Origin: Idiomarina xiamenensis 10-D-4
GTDB lineage: Bacteria; Pseudomonadota; Gammaproteobacteria; Enterobacterales; Alteromonadaceae
Direction of reading: 5' to 3'
Length of the DNA: 64,000 bases
Assembly (NCBI RefSeq): GCF_000299895.1
Contig: NZ_AMRG01000006.1
Coordinates: forward strand, 1-64,000
The notes beneath the pieces are model-generated. The model was not told where the DNA came from. It did not search any database and was given only the letters and a program-made list of their open reading frames with translations. Of the stretch, positions 1 through 8,573 are shown in pieces. The translations under genes were made by a program, and so were the position numbers. Position 1 is the stretch's first letter, and every line of letters starts with the position of its first letter.

Positions 1-612
1 CTGTCATATTTGCTGTGCCGCAGCGGCCACGCGCAATAGCGGTTTGAGCATACGCCGGACGGTTAAAATGACGATCAGCACGTACAACAAAATAGAAAAA
101 ATAATCAGTAGCAAGGCAAACTTTGATAAGGGCTGTATGCGAGTCAATTGAAACAACGCTAACATGCGTTCACTGGTTGCTACCTGTAAACGATAATCGG
201 CAAGCTCACCGCTTAATTGCATGCGTTCGACATAAAAATTGCGCTGCTGCAGGGTGTAATAAAAGCTTTTAGGTTGCGCAGAAGAATCCCCAGTAGCAGG
301 TGCGAAAGCCGCGACCGGTACCGACGAGAAAGCCACCCTACCTTGCCGATCAATGATTTGATAAATCAAATCGTAAGGCAACACAGCGTAAATCCAAACG
401 CTGTTATCGGTTTCTTCTGAAATACGCACCTGCGGCTGCCCATCTTCGTCCAAAAACACGTTATCGCTAAATAAGCTTAACTGTTCATGCATGATGTAGC
501 GAATCAGTACCGGCGGGTTAAACATAAACAAGTAAACCAGCACCGCTCCTAACAGCAACGACTGCATCACCAGCACCACACCGACTAGACGCGCGGTTAA
601 ACTAACTCGCAT
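1..612 (-). pseudogene. Sensor histidine kinase, N-terminal part, frame ends inside HAMP
   Basis: This is the membrane sensor half of an OmpR-type two-component system. The visible 202 residues hold a transmembrane helix (about 8-30), a periplasmic sensor stretch (30-160), a second transmembrane helix (about 163-185) and the start of a HAMP linker. The frame then meets TGA at positions 6-4, before any HisKA or ATPase domain. The start overlaps the response regulator stop by 11 bases, as in a normal kinase/regulator pair. In an alternative frame the last codons would read on as Q-M-T, which suits a HAMP helix, so an indel at about 4-10 is plausible. The rest of the gene lies outside the window, so I cannot tell a truncated sensor from a frameshifted full kinase or a sequence error. 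Confidence 0.6.
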
Positions 613-1312
613 GCATCGTCTCCGTCTGCAATTGGTAGCCGACTCCGCGTATGTTGGTTAACACCACCACCGACCCTAACGCCGATAGTTTTTTACGTAA
701 GCGATGAATAACCACATCAAGAGCATTGGGTGTCACTGCATCCATTACCCCCCAAGCTGCATGCTCCAAAGCCTGACGACGCCTGACCCGAGAGCCATGT
801 TGAGCGTCTTGCATCAACAATGCCATGATCTGCACTTCTGCGGGCGCCAACGACTGACAGTACTCGACACCGTCTTTTGCGCAGCAAAGTTCGGCGTGTT
901 GCATACGCAATTCAAGGTCCTGCCAGCGTGGATCAAGCGAAACCGTTTGTGTCGGACGCCGCAACAACGCCTTAACCCGGGCGATCAACTCATCCATCGA
1001 AAACGGTTTAGCTAAATAATCATCGGCGCCATTATCCAAGCCCTGTACGCGATCATGGATCGTGCTCTGTGCGGTTAATACTAAACAGGGCAGCATGTTT
1101 CCACGTTGCCGGAGTTGCTTTAATAAACTCAAACCATCGCCGTCGGGTAAGCCACGGTCAAGGATCAGCACACCGTATTGCTGAGCCGCTAAGGTGTGTA
1201 ATGCAGCGGCTTTATCCTGACAAACATCGGCGTACAACGATTGTTTTTTCAACGCGGCTAACACATGGTCGGCCAAACGTTGATTGTCTTCTACCAATAA
1301 AATACGCTGCAT
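602..1312 (-). CDS. OmpR-family response regulator
   Basis: A two-domain transcription factor of 236 residues. The receiver domain (1-120) has acidic residues E8 and D9, the phospho-acceptor D52 in LILDRGLPDGDG, and T/K switch residues (LTAQ, AKPF). A winged-helix DNA-binding domain ends in the usual IRGVGYQL beta hairpin. The R after the phospho-Asp is less common than the usual L. It lies 39 bases downstream of the mipA stop and overlaps the kinase start, giving a mipA-regulator-kinase operon. In such operons the regulator usually controls the MipA/OmpV porin; here that is an inference from position. Confidence 0.93.
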   Translation of the reverse strand: MQRILLVEDNQRLADHVLAALKKQSLYADVCQDKAAALHTLAAQQYGVLILDRGLPDGDGLSLLKQLRQRGNMLPCLVLTAQSTIHDRVQGLDNGADDYLAKPFSMDELIARVKALLRRPTQTVSLDPRWQDLELRMQHAELCCAKDGVEYCQSLAPAEVQIMALLMQDAQHGSRVRRRQALEHAAWGVMDAVTPNALDVVIHRLRKKLSALGSVVVLTNIRGVGYQLQTETMHAS

Positions 1313-1351
1313 CGGCTGACTCTTTTATTTAATCAGTGCTAAAAGCGTTGT

Positions 1352-2125
1352 TTAAAAGCGGTACAAATAAATAAATGCTACCTGCCCTAGACCGGATTGG
1401 TCGACTATCGGGCTATCCTTAATATCACTGCCTAACTGCGTATAGGAAGCCGCGAACGAGAAGCGATGACGGCGGTCTAATTGGTAGTGAAATGCCACTT
1501 CAGCGCTATAATTTAAACTGGCATCAGCCGTATAAAAAGCGCGTTCAGGGGTCGCCTCTGCGGCGCTAACACCGTAGTAATAATCAACATAATCGTCATT
1601 CAGCCAAGTTAATTTCAACTTAGGCTCGATAGACCAATGCTGATTCATTGCGAAGGTTTTGCCGTAACTCAGGCTGGCTTGCAAACCCTCACTATGACTC
1701 ATGGTATCGGTTAACAGTTCCGCGCTGAAATCACCGATAGCGGTTTGCCAAGTGGCTTGCGGCCCCAACCAAATACTAGCTTTGCGCTCTGCCATACCGG
1801 TTAATAGCCAAGAGTCTTCAGCTTCGTAGCCATCGCCTAAGGCAAACTTAGCACGCACGTTAAAGGAAACATCGGCAAACGACGCCAATTTAATGTCTAG
1901 GTTCGGGCCAATCAGTCGTAACCAACGATTTTCAGCATAAAGTACTGGAATAATGCGCGACTGCGAGTCATCACCTTGATATTCTTTTTGTTTAATACCA
2001 GCGCCGACTCCCAGCCCCCACTGGGTTTCTTGGCTGTCATCCTGTTGCGCTTGCGCGGGCGACAACATAAGAAAAGTCATCATAGCGGGAATGGTCAAAC
2101 GACTAACCGAACAACGTAGCGTCAT
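1352..2125 (-). CDS. MipA/OmpV family outer membrane protein
   Basis: A 257-residue outer membrane beta-barrel of the MipA/OmpV (MltA-interacting protein) family. It has a cleavable signal peptide (about 1-26, ending SPAQAQ), the early GLGVGAGIKQKEYQG stretch typical of the family, alternating hydrophobic strands and a C-terminal aromatic residue (YLYRF) as expected for BAM-dependent insertion. It is the first gene of an operon with a response regulator and a histidine kinase. MipA proteins have been linked to murein-enzyme scaffolding and envelope stress or antibiotic entry. The specific role here is unknown. Confidence 0.9.
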   Translation of the reverse strand: MTLRCSVSRLTIPAMMTFLMLSPAQAQQDDSQETQWGLGVGAGIKQKEYQGDDSQSRIIPVLYAENRWLRLIGPNLDIKLASFADVSFNVRAKFALGDGYEAEDSWLLTGMAERKASIWLGPQATWQTAIGDFSAELLTDTMSHSEGLQASLSYGKTFAMNQHWSIEPKLKLTWLNDDYVDYYYGVSAAEATPERAFYTADASLNYSAEVAFHYQLDRRHRFSFAASYTQLGSDIKDSPIVDQSGLGQVAFIYLYRF

Positions 2126-2239
2126 GGATACTGTCCTTTTTTATCGTCAATGAATTCGAATAGAGAAACAGTATTCCACGCCTTTTCTTACCGGATACTT
2201 ACCCGCTCACAGGCAACCCTAAAATCGTTAACTGGGGTT

Positions 2240-2983
2240 TTATCTAGCTTGTTTGTCAAGCATGAATAGCTGCGCCAAGGTGTCTGTTATGGCCGCTTGC
2301 GAGGCTAGCTTGTCAGCCTTCTGCCAGCGCTGTTCGGCGCTTTGCAAGTAAGCATCAACCGCTGGCTGAAAAGCCTTGAGTTGCAGATTATTAAAGAAAC
2401 TCAGTTGGTGGTCATTGCAGTCACGGTACGCCAACTGGTACTTAAGTACCTGTAAGTTTACTCCCAAAAGCCGCAGCTCTTTTTTCATATTGGTGCATAG
2501 CGATTGCATCGCTTGTAGGATCATTAACGGTAAACTATTCAGACTTTCGCCTAAGCTATCAGCATCCGGTAAGCAGTGTAGCACTTGCACTCGTTGCACA
2601 GGCGTTGCTTGCTCGCTGACTCGCTTTAGCAGCGAGCGATACAACTGCATCACACCTGACAACTGCTGTTGTAAGTGTTCACCGACAGCTTGGTCTGACA
2701 GCGCTGCCAATGGTCCTAACAACACATCTCCAATCCCGGCGATAACGATATTCACCTCATCGGCCTGCCGCCATAACTGCTCAAGCGTGGCTTCGCGTTG
2801 CCAACTGTCGGTTAACGAGACACTGTAGTGACGGGCATAATCCGCTTGTTGTGCTGCACTGGCTTGGCAGGTTAGCGCTACGCCGCTAACATCAACGTCA
2901 GCAGCCGCTAACATTGAAGCAATATAGCGGCCAAGCTGGGTATCGATATTCACCACTAACGCGGCTTTACTCATGTCATTCAT
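2240..2983 (-). CDS. SDR-like Rossmann protein, probably not a standard enzyme
   Basis: A 247-residue protein that I do not recognise with certainty. The N-terminus (ALVVNIDTQLGRYIASML) has the beta-alpha pattern of a short-chain dehydrogenase but lacks the Gly-rich TGxxxGxG. A hydrophobic IVIAGIGDVLLGPL stretch sits where NNAG would be, and no YxxxK pair is evident. It may therefore be a degenerate, non-catalytic SDR relative. It is read on the minus strand between the Old Yellow Enzyme gene (separated by a terminator) and mipA, so it is probably transcribed alone. Starts at codon 1 or codon 4 (MSKAAL) are both possible. Confidence 0.6.
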   Translation of the reverse strand: MNDMSKAALVVNIDTQLGRYIASMLAAADVDVSGVALTCQASAAQQADYARHYSVSLTDSWQREATLEQLWRQADEVNIVIAGIGDVLLGPLAALSDQAVGEHLQQQLSGVMQLYRSLLKRVSEQATPVQRVQVLHCLPDADSLGESLNSLPLMILQAMQSLCTNMKKELRLLGVNLQVLKYQLAYRDCNDHQLSFFNNLQLKAFQPAVDAYLQSAEQRWQKADKLASQAAITDTLAQLFMLDKQAR

Positions 2984-3063
2984 CCGAGTGCGAAAAGAAC
3001 GCCCAGTATGAATGCTTAATTCTTACCGAAAACTTTCGGGGACTAGATCAATATGCATTTGTC

Positions 3064-3100
3064 ATAAAAAAGCCGCCGTTATCATGGATAACAGCGGCTT
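3064..3100 (-). terminator. Rho-independent terminator after the Old Yellow Enzyme gene
   Basis: On the minus strand AAGCCGC(T)GTTATC pairs with GATAAC(G)GCGGCTT around a short ATG-containing loop, followed by six T residues. It sits 22 bases past the stop of the 3122-4234 gene and before the start of the 2240-2983 gene. Confidence 0.85.
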
Positions 3101-3121
3101 GTGACTATCGTCGTATATCGC

Positions 3122-4234
3122 TTAAGAATCAGCCTGTTGCTGCAATTTGCGCCATTGCCATTCGTTTTCCAAGGTTGCCTTGGGTTGCAACATGGCAAAG
3201 TCTAAATCAGCAATCTCATCACCAGACTTGAAGCGTTTAGCAAAATCAGGATTGGCTAAGGCTTTTTTTCCAATGGCGAACAGCGCTTCAGGAAACTGTT
3301 CAGCCAGATCGTCTAAATTATCTTCATCAATACCGCCATTAATGATCAGGGGTACATCAGAAACATGCTGCACGGTTTCAGCCAGACTGTGATCGCCATC
3401 TTTTAAGTGCTTACGATCGTAAGCGGTGTCGGTGGTGTGAATATAGTCAATCCCAGCAGCGACTAATTTGCTGACGATATGCTCGAAACCTTCTTCGCCC
3501 TCGGGCCACTGATAATCAGGGTCAGTGACGGTAATTTGGCTGATCCGAATACCGACAATAAAGTCGTCGCCAGCAGCCGATTTCGCGGCTTTGATGACGT
3601 CCTCAATAAACAATAGACGTTTGTTAAGGCTACCACCCCATTTATCTTCACGACGATTAAAGTAGTCGCTTAAAAACTCATTCAATAAATAACCGTTAGC
3701 GGCATGCAACTCGACGCCGTCGAAGCCCGCCTCTTTGGCCCGATTCACCGCGCCGATAAAGCCATTCATAACGATATCAAAGTGATGCTCGTTCATTTCT
3801 TCAGGTTCAGGCCAACCACCCTCAACCTCACCATATAAGCCCAGCGGTTCACCCTTGGGTTTGACACCACTAGGTGACACCGGCGTGTCGGTAAAGCGGT
3901 TGTATTGAAACTGAGCGCCAGCGTGCATCAACTGTAATATCATCTTGCAATCGTGCTCATGCACGCGGCTGACAATTTTTTTCCATGCGTCGGTTTGCGG
4001 CGCATCGCTAATGCCCGGCTGATTCTCGTAGCCTTGGCTAGCCTCTTTATCGGTATAGGTACCTTCGGTAATAATTAGTCCAAAGCCACCCTCGGCAAAG
4101 CGCTCGTAATAATCACCCATCAACTCGCTCGCCGATCCATCGGCTTCGGCGCTGGTACGCGTCATCGGGGCTACTACTAAACGATTCTTCAGCGAATGCT
4201 TGCCTATACTGTAATCATCGTACACCTGACTCAT
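3122..4234 (-). CDS. Old Yellow Enzyme family NADH:flavin oxidoreductase
   Basis: A 370-residue FMN-dependent ene-reductase with a TIM-barrel fold. Family marks are VVAPMTRTSA near the N-terminus, LMHAGAQ, the substrate/FMN stretch GVELHAANGYLLNEFLSDYFN followed by RxDxWGGS, a late GGI strand and the C-terminal phosphate-binding AIGKKALANPDFA. Enzymes of this family reduce activated C=C bonds of enones, quinones or nitro compounds using NAD(P)H. The physiological substrate cannot be predicted. It is transcribed alone, with a terminator directly behind it and the GNAT-C39 gene 169 bases upstream. Confidence 0.92.
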   Translation of the reverse strand: MSQVYDDYSIGKHSLKNRLVVAPMTRTSAEADGSASELMGDYYERFAEGGFGLIITEGTYTDKEASQGYENQPGISDAPQTDAWKKIVSRVHEHDCKMILQLMHAGAQFQYNRFTDTPVSPSGVKPKGEPLGLYGEVEGGWPEPEEMNEHHFDIVMNGFIGAVNRAKEAGFDGVELHAANGYLLNEFLSDYFNRREDKWGGSLNKRLLFIEDVIKAAKSAAGDDFIVGIRISQITVTDPDYQWPEGEEGFEHIVSKLVAAGIDYIHTTDTAYDRKHLKDGDHSLAETVQHVSDVPLIINGGIDEDNLDDLAEQFPEALFAIGKKALANPDFAKRFKSGDEIADLDFAMLQPKATLENEWQWRKLQQQADS

Positions 4235-4403
4235 CCCGTTCTCCTTGTCGGTTACTCGAGTTGTCGGTTGGTCGAATTAGTGCTAACTCGATCATGACGG
4301 CGCAAACTGCGCGTTCGAGTATAGTTTTACCACGTCCGTTATACGCGCCAATAGCGCGTTCAGATTCATCAATTAGGCAAGAAAAGCGTTAATTCGTTCG
4401 ATT

Positions 4404-5561
4404 TTACGCAAGTGTTTGCGGGCAAGACACCACCACCGCCGCTTTCTGCTTACGACTGCCAAAGCCAAAAGCACGGTTAAATGTCGCTATCGGAATCGGT
4501 AAATACTGGCGTTCTGAAGCCGATTGCCAGGGAAAGGTGTCTTGGTCTGGGTCATTGATATAAACAAACTGTTCGTCGGCGGCGCAAATCAAGACCCAGT
4601 GCGGTGCCTTAATACCATCAAAAACATAGGTGCTGATCAACGCAATCACCAGCTTATCGGCAGCTAAATCAAGGCGTAATTGCGCCACCGAATAATCGCC
4701 AATATGCATCGGCACACGCTGCTTTTGCAGCGCCATGATATCGGCTTCTTGAATGCGTGCCATGACTTGTTTTTTATCATCATTACGCACCGAATCCAGC
4801 AATACCGGGCCACTTTGACTGACATAGAGTTCGGCTTGCAAGCCACGCTTAAGCGCGGCTCGAGCTAACCCGTGCGGGCCGCAACCACCGTGGCCCGAGG
4901 TCATATAAATGGTCGTTGCCTCGCGCCAAATCTCTAATTCTTCGTGATAAGGGTCGTCGCTAGGTTGACCGTAATAAGTCAGCGCCATCAATAAACTGGC
5001 TGGGCCACAAGTAAAATCGGTACTTTGCGTCAACAACGGTACACGCCGGTCTTCACTATTTTCGCTGTGTTCATAACGCGGTAACAGCTTTTGCAAAATC
5101 AGTGCGTCGCTGTCGTCCTCGTAATATTCTGCGCGCATGTCCAAATCGAAGTAATGGTGACGATGATAAAGCGCCAACGCCGCCTGATTATCAACTTGCA
5201 CCTCAAGCCGCATGAACAAGCAATGACGGTCATCGGCGACACGCTCGGCTTCGGCTAGCAAACAGGTGCCAATGCCTTGCCGTTGAAAATCAGGATCAAC
5301 GGCCATCGAATATAGCCGCGCCAACTGCGTGCCCTGACGATAAATGACCAAGCAATAACCAACCACTTGCTGGTCAATTAAGGCCACAGCAAAGTCGCCA
5401 ATATCTTGCTCGATAAAACGTTTGAAGCTGCGCTGACTGAGTCGATCGATGCTAAAGCAGCGCTGCTCAATGGCTACCAGCGCCTTGATGTGTTGGCGCT
5501 TAGCGCGAGTGACTTGCAACGCGGCGGGACGCTTTACGGCGGTTATCTGAATAGGTGTCAT
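4404..5561 (-). CDS. GNAT acetyltransferase fused to a C39-like cysteine peptidase
   Basis: A 385-residue two-domain protein. The N-terminal RimI-like GNAT domain (about 10-150) has the acetyl-CoA loop Q-R-Q-G-I-G. The C-terminal half (about 170-385) is a C39-like papain-fold domain with Cys185 in DFTCGPAS, His321 in PHWVL and an Asp in INDPD, a plausible Cys-His-Asp triad. I chose the ATG at 5561 because GGAG lies 8 bases upstream; the frame extends nine codons further. This fusion is known in many gammaproteobacteria, often beside RimK-like ATP-grasp enzymes. No such partner is seen here. The substrate is unknown, and a role in modifying and trimming a peptide or protein N-terminus is an inference. 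Confidence 0.85.
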   Translation of the reverse strand: MTPIQITAVKRPAALQVTRAKRQHIKALVAIEQRCFSIDRLSQRSFKRFIEQDIGDFAVALIDQQVVGYCLVIYRQGTQLARLYSMAVDPDFQRQGIGTCLLAEAERVADDRHCLFMRLEVQVDNQAALALYHRHHYFDLDMRAEYYEDDSDALILQKLLPRYEHSENSEDRRVPLLTQSTDFTCGPASLLMALTYYGQPSDDPYHEELEIWREATTIYMTSGHGGCGPHGLARAALKRGLQAELYVSQSGPVLLDSVRNDDKKQVMARIQEADIMALQKQRVPMHIGDYSVAQLRLDLAADKLVIALISTYVFDGIKAPHWVLICAADEQFVYINDPDQDTFPWQSASERQYLPIPIATFNRAFGFGSRKQKAAVVVSCPQTLA

Positions 5562-5811
5562 GTCGGTTACTCCAACACCCGAAAACAAGCGCTTACTTTA
5601 GACAAAACGGCGCTCCGCAACAAGTGATTTAACAGCAATGAAATCATGGCCTTAAGTTTATTTTTAGCCTATCTAGCCAATCCTTGAGAAAGACCATCGA
5701 GAAACGATCGGCAAATCCTGCAGGAAAACGTCGCAAAGTCGTGTCAGCGAAGTCGCTTTCTGCTAAACTAGCGCGCAATTTATTCTACACTGACGATTTG
5801 AGGTTCCTTCT

Positions 5812-6882
5812 GTGAGTAAGCAACGCGTGGATCAGCATAAACCCTCTTTAAGCTACAAAGATGCAGGTGTCGATATTGATGCTGGCAACGCTTTAGTCGA
5901 GCGCATCAAGGGTGTCACCAAACGTACCGCTCGCCCCGAAGTGATGGGCAGTATCGGTGGCTTTGGCGCGCTGTGCGAAATTCCTGAAGGCTACCGTAAG
6001 CCAGTATTGGTGTCTGGCACCGATGGCGTCGGTACCAAATTGCGCTTAGCCATTGACCTCAAGCAGCACAGTGGCGTTGGCATCGACTTGGTGGCGATGT
6101 GTGTTAACGACTTAATCGTACAAGGCGCCGAACCGCTGTTCTTTTTAGATTATTACGCCACCGGCAAACTGGATGTCGAGGTCGCTGCCGATGTCGTGAC
6201 CGGTATCGGCGAAGGTTGCGAGCAATCAGGCTGTGCCTTGATTGGGGGTGAAACCGCCGAAATGCCCGGCATGTACGAGGACGGTGATTACGATTTAGCC
6301 GGTTTTTGTGTCGGTGTGGTAGAAAAAGACGACATCATCGACGGCAGTAAAGTGGCCGAGGGTGATGCGCTCATCGCTTTAGCCTCAAGTGGCCCACATT
6401 CAAACGGTTACTCATTGATCCGCAAAATCATTGAGGTCAGCGGTGCCGACTTAAGCTCTGATTTGCACGGCAAAACGCTGGCAGAACATTTAATGGCGCC
6501 TACCCGCATTTATGTGAAAGCGGTGTTAGAACTGATACGTCAACAACCCGTACACGCTATTTCGCACATTACCGGCGGTGGTTTCTGGGAGAATATTCCA
6601 CGCGTATTACCGGATAATATGAAAGCCATCATCGATGGTAATAGCTGGGATTGGCCACCGATCTTCGATTGGTTGCAAGACAATGGTAATGTCAGTACTC
6701 ACGAAATGTACCGCACCTTTAACTGTGGTGTCGGTTTGGTCATCGCACTGCCGCAAAGCGCCGCCGAACAAGCCATTACCATTTTGAATGAGCAAGGCCA
6801 ACAAGCTTGGCAAATCGGTCATATCAGTGCTGCCGAAAGCGGCGAAGCTCAGGTCGACATTCGCGCTGACGAGCTGCGTTAA
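5812..6882 (+). CDS. purM: Phosphoribosylformylglycinamidine cyclo-ligase (AIR synthetase)
   Basis: PurM closes the imidazole ring to make aminoimidazole ribonucleotide, using ATP, in de novo purine synthesis. The 356 residues match the family length (about 345). Visible motifs are [12 protein letters not shown] near the start, [10 protein letters not shown], the substrate-binding [22 protein letters not shown], and [13 protein letters not shown]. The start is GTG at 5812 with AGG upstream (GAGGTTCCTTCT). A possible extended -10 (TGCTAAACT) lies at 5761-5769. It is followed two bases later by purN, the usual purMN operon. Confidence 0.97.
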   Translation: MSKQRVDQHKPSLSYKDAGVDIDAGNALVERIKGVTKRTARPEVMGSIGGFGALCEIPEGYRKPVLVSGTDGVGTKLRLAIDLKQHSGVGIDLVAMCVNDLIVQGAEPLFFLDYYATGKLDVEVAADVVTGIGEGCEQSGCALIGGETAEMPGMYEDGDYDLAGFCVGVVEKDDIIDGSKVAEGDALIALASSGPHSNGYSLIRKIIEVSGADLSSDLHGKTLAEHLMAPTRIYVKAVLELIRQQPVHAISHITGGGFWENIPRVLPDNMKAIIDGNSWDWPPIFDWLQDNGNVSTHEMYRTFNCGVGLVIALPQSAAEQAITILNEQGQQAWQIGHISAAESGEAQVDIRADELR

Positions 6883-6884
6883 TC

Positions 6885-7510
6885 ATGAAGCGTCTGGTTA
6901 TTCTGATTTCAGGCTCGGGCAGTAACATGGTTAATATTCACCAAGCTTGCGAGCGTGGTGAAATTGCTGCCGAAGTCGTCGCGGTGATTGCCAATAAAGC
7001 CGACGCCGGTGGTCTGCAAAAAGCCGCGGCGGCGGGTATCGGTCACACCGTGATTACGCCAGCCGCGACGACTACGACGCGGCCCTACAGCAATTAGTCG
7101 ATAGCTACCAACCCGACTTGGTCGTGCTGGCTGGCTTTATGCGCATTTTGACCGCCGCATTCACTCGCCATTACACCGGCAAACTGCTGAATATTCATCC
7201 GTCCTTACTACCTAAATATAAAGGCATCAATACTCATCAGCGCGCGTTAGATGCCGGTGATGAAGAGCACGGTGTTAGTGTTCATTTTGTTACCGAAGAG
7301 CTGGATGGCGGACCGGTGATATTGCAGGCGAAAATACCCATTTTTGCCGGTGACGAGGCCGATGATTTACAGCAACGTGTACATGAGCAGGAATATCGCA
7401 TTTATCCGCTGGTTATCCGCTGGTTCTGCGCCGATCGTCTACGCTTAGTTAATGAGCAAGTGCAGTTAGACGGTCAAACGCTTGGTGCGCAAGGCTATGC
7501 CGACGAATAA
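6885..7510 (+). pseudogene. purN: Phosphoribosylglycinamide formyltransferase, frameshifted
   Basis: PurN transfers a formyl group from 10-formyl-THF to GAR. The first frame (6885-7097) encodes the N-terminus, with LISGSGSNM and a good match up to GHTVITP, then turns to low-complexity Thr codons and stops. From 7061 the +2 frame reads S-R-D-D-Y-D-A-A-L-Q-Q-L and continues without a break through VVLAGFMRIL, the catalytic HPSLLPKYKG and HFVTEELDGGPV to 7510. One missing base at about 7059-7061 (CC followed by AGC) restores a normal protein of about 208 residues. It is either a true lesion or a single-base consensus error. Its operon partner purM is intact. Confidence 0.93.
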
Positions 7511-7540
7511 CGGTCGCTTATTTTTGCAAAAAATAAGCTT

Positions 7541-7570
7541 AAAAAAAGATGGCCGCGGCCATCTTTTTTA
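7541..7570. terminator. Bidirectional terminator between purN and the DUF3108 gene
   Basis: Symmetric hairpin with AGATGGCC paired to GGCCATCT around GC, flanked by seven A on the left and six T on the right. It can end transcription of purMN on the plus strand and of the convergent DUF3108 gene on the minus strand. Confidence 0.9.
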
Positions 7571-7571
7571 A

Positions 7572-8354
7572 TTATTGCTGCTGATAATCAACCAGCTCTA
7601 AAGTTGCTTGTTCGTCACCATCTTTCCATTGACGTAGTTTAACCAACACATAATTTAACGATGGCGCAAACCAATAATGGGTTTCACGTGAACTGTTTTC
7701 ACGAATACGCTTGATCAAAATGGCGTCAACCTTGCCATAGGGCAAGTTTAAGTTTTCCACCCCATCGCGCACGAAAGTAAAGTGATCAAGACGGCCCTTG
7801 TCGTCGATAGCTTGATATTCAAAGCGCTGCTGTTCGCCATTAAGCAAATCTAGTTTAAGCTGATGCAACATACTTGACTCGTCCATCATGGGCACTTGCC
7901 ATGGTATATCAAGTGGCTGCTGATCGGCCAAATTAATGATTTGTTGCTGCTGTTCGTCAAAGCGCGCGCTAAAGGCTTTATCACTACCTGTACCGGTACG
8001 CTTATAAGCAAACTCGCGGTTAATAACCGCACCGTCACGCACCACAAAGCTTGAGGTGAACTCGCGTTTATCGGACAAAATAAACCATGAGATATCGGTC
8101 AAGGTACGATAACGCCAAAGCTCCTTTCCTTGTCGCTGCAGTTCACGCTGAGCGTCACCATATTCGCTGCCGCCACGGGTTACCCGATAGCTAGCGTGAA
8201 AAGCTTGTAGTGTTTGTGCATCAGCGGCCGGCTCATTATCAGCGGCGGCCAATGCCGGTGTTACATTGCTAAACCATAGGCTGAGGGCGAGAGCAGACAT
8301 CACCGTCACGCCAGTTATTTTTTTTACCATCATTGCTAGCGGCTTTGCAGACAT
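7572..8354 (-). CDS. DUF3108 family exported protein
   Basis: A 260-residue protein with an N-terminal signal sequence (hydrophobic VMSALALSLWF, then TPALAAAD) and a DUF3108 domain. Characteristic stretches are FHASYRVTRGG, the SDKREFTSSF strand and THYWFAPSLNYVLVKLRQ near the C-terminus. The fold is related to lipocalin or LolA-like beta sheets, so periplasmic lipid or polysaccharide binding is possible, but no function is established. The ATG at 8354 is preferred because AGGA sits 6 bases upstream; an ORF start exists ten codons earlier. It lies convergent to purMN, an arrangement found in other Alteromonadales. Confidence 0.85.
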   Translation of the reverse strand: MSAKPLAMMVKKITGVTVMSALALSLWFSNVTPALAAADNEPAADAQTLQAFHASYRVTRGGSEYGDAQRELQRQGKELWRYRTLTDISWFILSDKREFTSSFVVRDGAVINREFAYKRTGTGSDKAFSARFDEQQQQIINLADQQPLDIPWQVPMMDESSMLHQLKLDLLNGEQQRFEYQAIDDKGRLDHFTFVRDGVENLNLPYGKVDAILIKRIRENSSRETHYWFAPSLNYVLVKLRQWKDGDEQATLELVDYQQQ

Positions 8355-8541
8355 CATCTTTCCTTTTTTGTCGGTAGCGGCCATCGGCTATAGCGATCAT
8401 TATGCCGTTGCCGAGCGTAAGATAACAAGAGCGGCTCGGCAAAACGACCATGCTTGGCTATGAATGTTGACAGCGCATTTTAAACAAGCGTTCAAATTTC
8501 CCTTGAAATTGACCGCAACGTGATCTACTTTTGCCATATTC

Positions 8542-8558
8542 TACTGGTCTGACCTCTA
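8542..8558 (+). promoter_or_regulatory. FadR-like operator upstream of fadE
   Basis: The 17-mer TACTGGTCTGACCTCTA matches the enterobacterial FadR consensus AACTGGTCNGACCAGTT at 13 positions, including the full core ACTGGTCTGACC. It lies 15 bases before the fadE start codon, just downstream of a weak candidate promoter (TTGACC at 8509-8514, CATATT at 8535-8540). Repression that is relieved by long-chain acyl-CoA is the known FadR logic. The fadR gene itself is not in the window. Confidence 0.7.
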
Positions 8559-8573
8559 ACAATGGAGTTAATT

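Noticed and set aside
4404-4950. C39-like domain as part of a bacteriocin exporter
   Set aside because: No ABC transporter domains or double-glycine precursor gene nearby, and the domain is fused to GNAT rather than to a transporter.
5690-5760. Possible PurR box upstream of purM around GAAAACGTCGCA
   Set aside because: Only the left half resembles the consensus; the right half does not form a dyad.
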